In this document: positions 12,817-15,344 of the stretch, in pieces
Numbering within the stretch: the first letter of the stretch is position 1
How the letters are laid out: each line of letters opens with the position of its first letter
Origin: JAEHDI01 sp035455185
GTDB lineage: Bacteria > Acidobacteriota > Terriglobia > Bryobacterales > Bryobacteraceae
Assembly: GCA_035455185.1 (NCBI GenBank)
Contig: DATIFQ010000460.1
Coordinates: forward strand, 1-15,344
Length of the DNA stretch: 15,344 bases
Direction of reading: 5' to 3'
The notes under the pieces: generated by a model
Databases searched by the model: none
What the model saw: only the letters and a program-made list of their open reading frames with translations
Told to the model about the DNA's origin: nothing
Program-made: the position numbers and the translations under genes

Positions 12817-14277
12817 GTGCAACTACCTCGCCTGATCTCCGCCCGTGTTCTCCTGCCACTTCTTGCCGTCGTCTGCCTGACCGCGCAGACCCAGCCCGTG
12901 AAGTCCGCGCCACTGACCGTCCAGGGAAGTTTCCGGACCCGCATCGAAGCCTGGGACTGGTTCGAGGGAAGCGCCGACAACAGCTACGCGTTCTCCGGAA
13001 ACCTTTTGCGGCTGACCCTCGGCCAACAGCGCAAGCAGATCGACTGGCAACTGGAGCTGGCCGCGCCGTTCCTGCTCGGGTTGCCGGAGAACGCCATCGC
13101 GCCGGCGCCGCAGGGCCAGTTCGGGCTGGGCGCAAGTTATTACGCCGCTAACGATGCGAAGCGCAATGCGGGTATGGTTTTCGCGAAGCAGGCCTTCGTC
13201 CGGTTCAAGGGCCTCTTCGGCGACCCGCGCCAGAGCCTGCGGCTGGGCCGCTTCGAGTTCATTGACGGCTCGGAGGTAGCGCCGAGAAACCCAACGCTGG
13301 CTGCGCTGAAGCGGGACCGCATTGCTCACCGCCTGCTCGGCAACTTCGGATTCAGTCATGTGGGTCGGAGCTACGATGGCATCCAATACGGCAACAACCG
13401 GCCGAAGGTCAACTACACGATTCTGGCGGCGATGCCGACCCGGGGCGTCTTCCAGGTGGATGGCTGGGGCAACCTGAAGACCGGCCTGGTCTATGCCGCC
13501 GCCACGGGCCAGGTAGCGGGCAAGAAGAGCAGCGGTGAATGGCGGGTGCTGGGCCTCTACTACCACGACTGGCGGAGGGTGTTGAAGACGGACAACCGGC
13601 CGCTGGCGACACGCCGGAGTGACACGGGCAATATCCGCATCGGCACCTTGGGCGGACACTATTTGCACGCGTGGGAGACGCCGTCCGGGACGGTGGACAT
13701 CCTACTCTGGGGTGTACTGCAGGTGGGCCGGTGGGGCGTGCTCGACCACCGTTCGGGCGCACTCAGTACCGAAGCCGGCTGGCAGCCGAAAGCCGTGCCC
13801 GCCTTGAAGCCCTGGCTCCGCGCGGGCTTCTTCCACGGCCACGGCGACGGAGACCCGAACGACACTACGCACGGCACCTTCTTCCAGGTTCTGCCGACCC
13901 CCCGCATCTACGCCCGTTTCCCGTTCTTCAACCTGATGAACAGCGAGGACCTTTTTGGATCGGTGACGCTGCGCCCGCACAAGACGGTCAGCATCAAGAC
14001 CGAAGTGCACGGGTTGCGGCTCGCCAGCCGGAACGACCTGTGGCTTCTTGGCGGCGGCGCATTCCAACCTTGGACCTTCGGCTACGTGGGCCGGCCCTCC
14101 AACGGCAAGCGAGGCCTCGCCAATCTCTATGACGCGAGCATCGACTGGCTGGTAAGCCCGGTGGCCACGCTGAGCGCCTACTACGGATACGCCACCGGCG
14201 GAGCGGTGATAGAGAAAATCTACCCGAACGGCAAGAACGGCTCGCTCGGGTACCTCGAATTGAGCTATCGATTCTAG
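12817..14277 (+). CDS. Outer-membrane porin of the alginate-export (Alginate_exp) type
   Basis: An outer-membrane barrel of about 486 residues. A signal peptide (MQLPRLISARVLLPLLAVVC) is followed by FRTRIEAWDWFEGSADNSYAF, the typical opening of alginate-export-like porins, and by about sixteen to eighteen amphipathic strands, for example DWQLELAAPFLL, KVNYTILAAMP, TVDILLWGVLQVG and VSIKTEVHGLRL. RLGRFEFIDGSE is another conserved segment of this family. The protein ends in LELSYRF, with the terminal Phe used by the barrel-assembly machinery. It probably lets small anions or oligosaccharides cross the outer membrane; beside nrfHA, passage of nitrite or an organic acid is plausible, but that is inference. 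GTG 12817 is chosen over GTG 12769 because it opens the signal peptide and fits the predicted promoter; the earlier GTG lies inside the operator. The stop overlaps the convergent gene's stop in CTAG. Confidence 0.75.
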   Translation: MQLPRLISARVLLPLLAVVCLTAQTQPVKSAPLTVQGSFRTRIEAWDWFEGSADNSYAFSGNLLRLTLGQQRKQIDWQLELAAPFLLGLPENAIAPAPQGQFGLGASYYAANDAKRNAGMVFAKQAFVRFKGLFGDPRQSLRLGRFEFIDGSEVAPRNPTLAALKRDRIAHRLLGNFGFSHVGRSYDGIQYGNNRPKVNYTILAAMPTRGVFQVDGWGNLKTGLVYAAATGQVAGKKSSGEWRVLGLYYHDWRRVLKTDNRPLATRRSDTGNIRIGTLGGHYLHAWETPSGTVDILLWGVLQVGRWGVLDHRSGALSTEAGWQPKAVPALKPWLRAGFFHGHGDGDPNDTTHGTFFQVLPTPRIYARFPFFNLMNSEDLFGSVTLRPHKTVSIKTEVHGLRLASRNDLWLLGGGAFQPWTFGYVGRPSNGKRGLANLYDASIDWLVSPVATLSAYYGYATGGAVIEKIYPNGKNGSLGYLELSYRF

Positions 14278-14864
14278 TCGCCGGGCGGTAGACGCAGCCG
14301 GAGTCCCCGCTGGCGGTTGAGGCTTTCCGTACGTTCGCGATCCACCAACCGGAGCGGCACAGCTCGGTCAATCGCGCGAGGCGTTGCGTAGTGTAGTGTT
14401 CCGCCGTGAACCCAGACTGCCTCGGCAGCTTCCTCCGTTCCATCCCGAAGCGCGATCACAAACTCGGAAGCCGTGCTCCTGATTTCCTCTTCCCACCGGT
14501 AGTCACGAACTTCGGGTTTTGCTGGTGGAGGCGGCGGTTCAGGCCGGTACACTTCGGCGGGCGCCGGCGGTGGCGTCTGGACTACGACCACATTTTGCGA
14601 CGGCTGGGCGCCGCCAACATAACCACCGTACCCCCCGTACCAAGGGAACATGGACGGGTACCCATACGGCTGCCAGCGCGGCCGTTGAAAGCCCGGCACG
14701 ATGTTTTGCGGCCGGGGCGTGTTTCCAATGGGCGGGATGGGAGACAGCAGAGGAAGTGACGATTCAGAAGGAAACGTTCGGACTGGGTTCACAGCGCCTC
14801 GCTGCTGGGCGAACATGCATGCACTGGCCGCTACGAACATCGCCGCGCCTACAACGTGCTTCAC
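14274..14864 (-). CDS. Secreted proline-rich protein with a conserved C-terminal module, function unknown
   Basis: A protein of about 196 residues with a signal peptide (MKHVVGAAMFVAASACMFAQ). A low-complexity middle follows, rich in Pro, Gly, Tyr and Trp: around FPWYGGYGGYVGG, then TPPPAPAEVYRPEPPPPPAK. The last ~65 residues look folded: SEFVIALRDGTEEAAEAVWVHGGTLHY and later VDRERTESLNRQRGLRLRLP. I recall similar C-terminal modules in acidobacterial hypothetical proteins but cannot assign a function; the proline-rich part could span the periplasm or wall. A GTG at 14864 is chosen because AGAGGGA (14879-14873) lies eight bases upstream and the signal peptide then begins MKH; an in-frame GTG at 14882 would add six residues. 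Its stop shares CTAG with the porin gene's stop. Confidence 0.65.
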   Translation of the reverse strand: MKHVVGAAMFVAASACMFAQQRGAVNPVRTFPSESSLPLLSPIPPIGNTPRPQNIVPGFQRPRWQPYGYPSMFPWYGGYGGYVGGAQPSQNVVVVQTPPPAPAEVYRPEPPPPPAKPEVRDYRWEEEIRSTASEFVIALRDGTEEAAEAVWVHGGTLHYATPRAIDRAVPLRLVDRERTESLNRQRGLRLRLPPGD

Positions 14865-14932
14865 GCCGTTGATCCCTCTCACTTGCAGCTTACCGCTAAT
14901 TCGGCCGTGGAGCCACTCCTAACCGGCGCTTT

Positions 14933-14948
14933 TGGCCCACGGTTTGCA
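14933..14948 (+). promoter_or_regulatory. Candidate σ54 (-24/-12) promoter for the 82-residue gene
   Basis: TGGCCCACGGTTTGCA matches the σ54 consensus TGGCACG-N4-TTGCW except at two positions. GG at 14934-14935 and GC at 14946-14947 are separated by exactly ten bases. The predicted start is near 14959, giving a 30-base leader with AGG at 14976-14978, ten bases before the ATG. A σ70 reading (TTGCAA 14944-14949, TAAAGA 14965-14970) has a poor 15-bp spacer. The rest of 14865-14988 shows no other clear element. Confidence 0.5.
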
Positions 14949-14988
14949 ACAGGGCCATGGTGATTAAAGATAAAAAGGTCTGAATACC

Positions 14989-15237
14989 ATGAATCGAGAG
15001 CTCCCTATTGAAACCCTTGCCGATGAAATCTATAGCGTTGTGGGCCAGCAGCAGGGTAAGCGCTACTTGAGGGCGGGGGATCTCACGCAAATGATGATGG
15101 AGAGGTTCGGAGAGGAGTGCTCGAAGGACAACTGCCGCCGAGCCATCCACCAGTTGATTGATTCGGGCCGCTGTGTTTACAGCTACTTTGGCGCCAGCTA
15201 CATCACCCTTCCCCACAAAGCAAAGAAGCAACCGTGA
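14989..15237 (+). CDS. Small 82-residue protein, possible winged-helix-like fold, function unknown
   Basis: A cytoplasmic protein of 82 residues with no signal peptide or membrane segment. The predicted pattern is helix (PIETLADEIYSVVGQ), helix (LRAGDLTQMMMERFG), helix (SKDNCRRAIHQLIDSG), then a short β-hairpin (CVYSYFGASYITLP) and a basic tail (HKAKKQP). Three helices plus a β-wing is the layout of winged-helix DNA-binding domains, but no known family is recognised, so binding to DNA or protein is only a suggestion. The start is supported by AAAAAGG ten bases upstream and by a σ54-like promoter. The stop codon lies inside a perfect 13-bp hairpin. It is separate from its neighbours: the left gene is divergent and no gene is visible to the right. 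Confidence 0.65.
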   Translation: MNRELPIETLADEIYSVVGQQQGKRYLRAGDLTQMMMERFGEECSKDNCRRAIHQLIDSGRCVYSYFGASYITLPHKAKKQP

Positions 15238-15264
15238 CGCATCTTGAGGACAGATGCGTCACGG
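15232..15264. terminator. Perfect 13-bp hairpin spanning the stop codon of the 82-residue gene
   Basis: CCGTGACGCATCT, a seven-base loop (tgaggac), then AGATGCGTCACGG. The stop codon TGA is at 15235-15237, inside the left arm. On the plus strand no T-run follows. On the minus strand the stem is followed by the moderately T-rich TTGCTTCTTTGC, so it may serve a leftward transcript entering from the right, or act on both. The remaining bases 15265-15344 show no gene or other element. Confidence 0.5.
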
Positions 15265-15344
15265 AAGTGCAACTGACTGAAAAATAAGGTGTAAGAAAGA
15301 ATCAGCGAGCACCCAATCTCAGGCGTAGTAGGCCGCATTTTTCT

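Noticed and set aside
14959..14974. σ70 promoter TTGCAA/TAAAGA for the 82-residue gene
   Set aside because: The 15-bp spacer and weak -10 make it poorer than the overlapping σ54-like match.
1..15344. CRISPR arrays, tRNA or rRNA genes, insertion sequences, integration sites
   Set aside because: No regularly spaced repeats, cloverleaf-like sequences, rRNA signatures, transposase-like proteins or long terminal inverted repeats were seen by eye.

Overview
The window is a compact, G+C-rich bacterial stretch from an organism with an outer membrane: it has a β-barrel protein, a porin and many Sec-type signal peptides. A signal-peptide-bearing sugar-isomerase-like TIM barrel, a PL10-like pectate lyase, NrfAH and a proline-rich secreted protein ending in a 'WVHGGTLHY…VDRERTESLNR' module together suggest an Acidobacteriota genome of the Solibacter/Bryobacter type. 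That placement is an inference; the window has no rRNA or other marker gene. I saw no tRNA, rRNA, insertion sequence, CRISPR array or phage gene.

Layout, left to right. (1) 1-1592, rightward: the tail of an unknown gene, a secreted α/β-hydrolase and a small outer-membrane β-barrel protein with a candidate σ54 promoter. (2) 1618-2493, leftward: a secreted sugar-phosphate isomerase/epimerase-like TIM barrel. (3) 2614-7249: a three-gene block of ATP-dependent carboxyl-activating enzymes. A leftward pair, ATP-grasp ligase then glutamine-dependent asparagine synthase, overlaps by one base (TAATG). A CapK/PaaK-like adenylate-forming enzyme diverges from it. No glycosyltransferase or carrier protein is nearby. 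(4) 7241-10826: a leftward pectate lyase and a divergent rightward secreted protein of no recognised family, 43 bp apart, probably both acting on plant or microbial polysaccharide. (5) 10823-14277: an ammonia-forming nitrite reductase module, nrfH-nrfA leftward and an alginate-export-type porin rightward. (6) 14274-15237: a secreted proline-rich protein (leftward) and an 82-residue small protein (rightward) with a candidate σ54 promoter and a perfect 13-bp hairpin over its stop codon.

Two regulatory patterns stand out. First, several genes have a -10-like hexamer (TAGAAT, TATACC, TACTCT, TATGCT, TATACT) placed so that the predicted transcription start is at, or within a few bases of, the start codon; this suggests leaderless or nearly leaderless mRNAs. 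Second, the nrfH/porin spacer contains a CRP/FNR-type palindrome, TGTGA-N6-TCACC, whose centre lies exactly 41.5 bp upstream of the predicted start of both divergent transcripts. That is the classical class II activator position on both sides, and it links nitrite ammonification and the porin under one regulator.

Three convergent gene pairs overlap at their stop codons (7241-7249, 10823-10826, 14274-14277), leaving no room for intergenic terminators. No gene-free stretch exceeds 300 bases; the longest are 998-1115, 2494-2613, 14865-14988 and 15238-15344.
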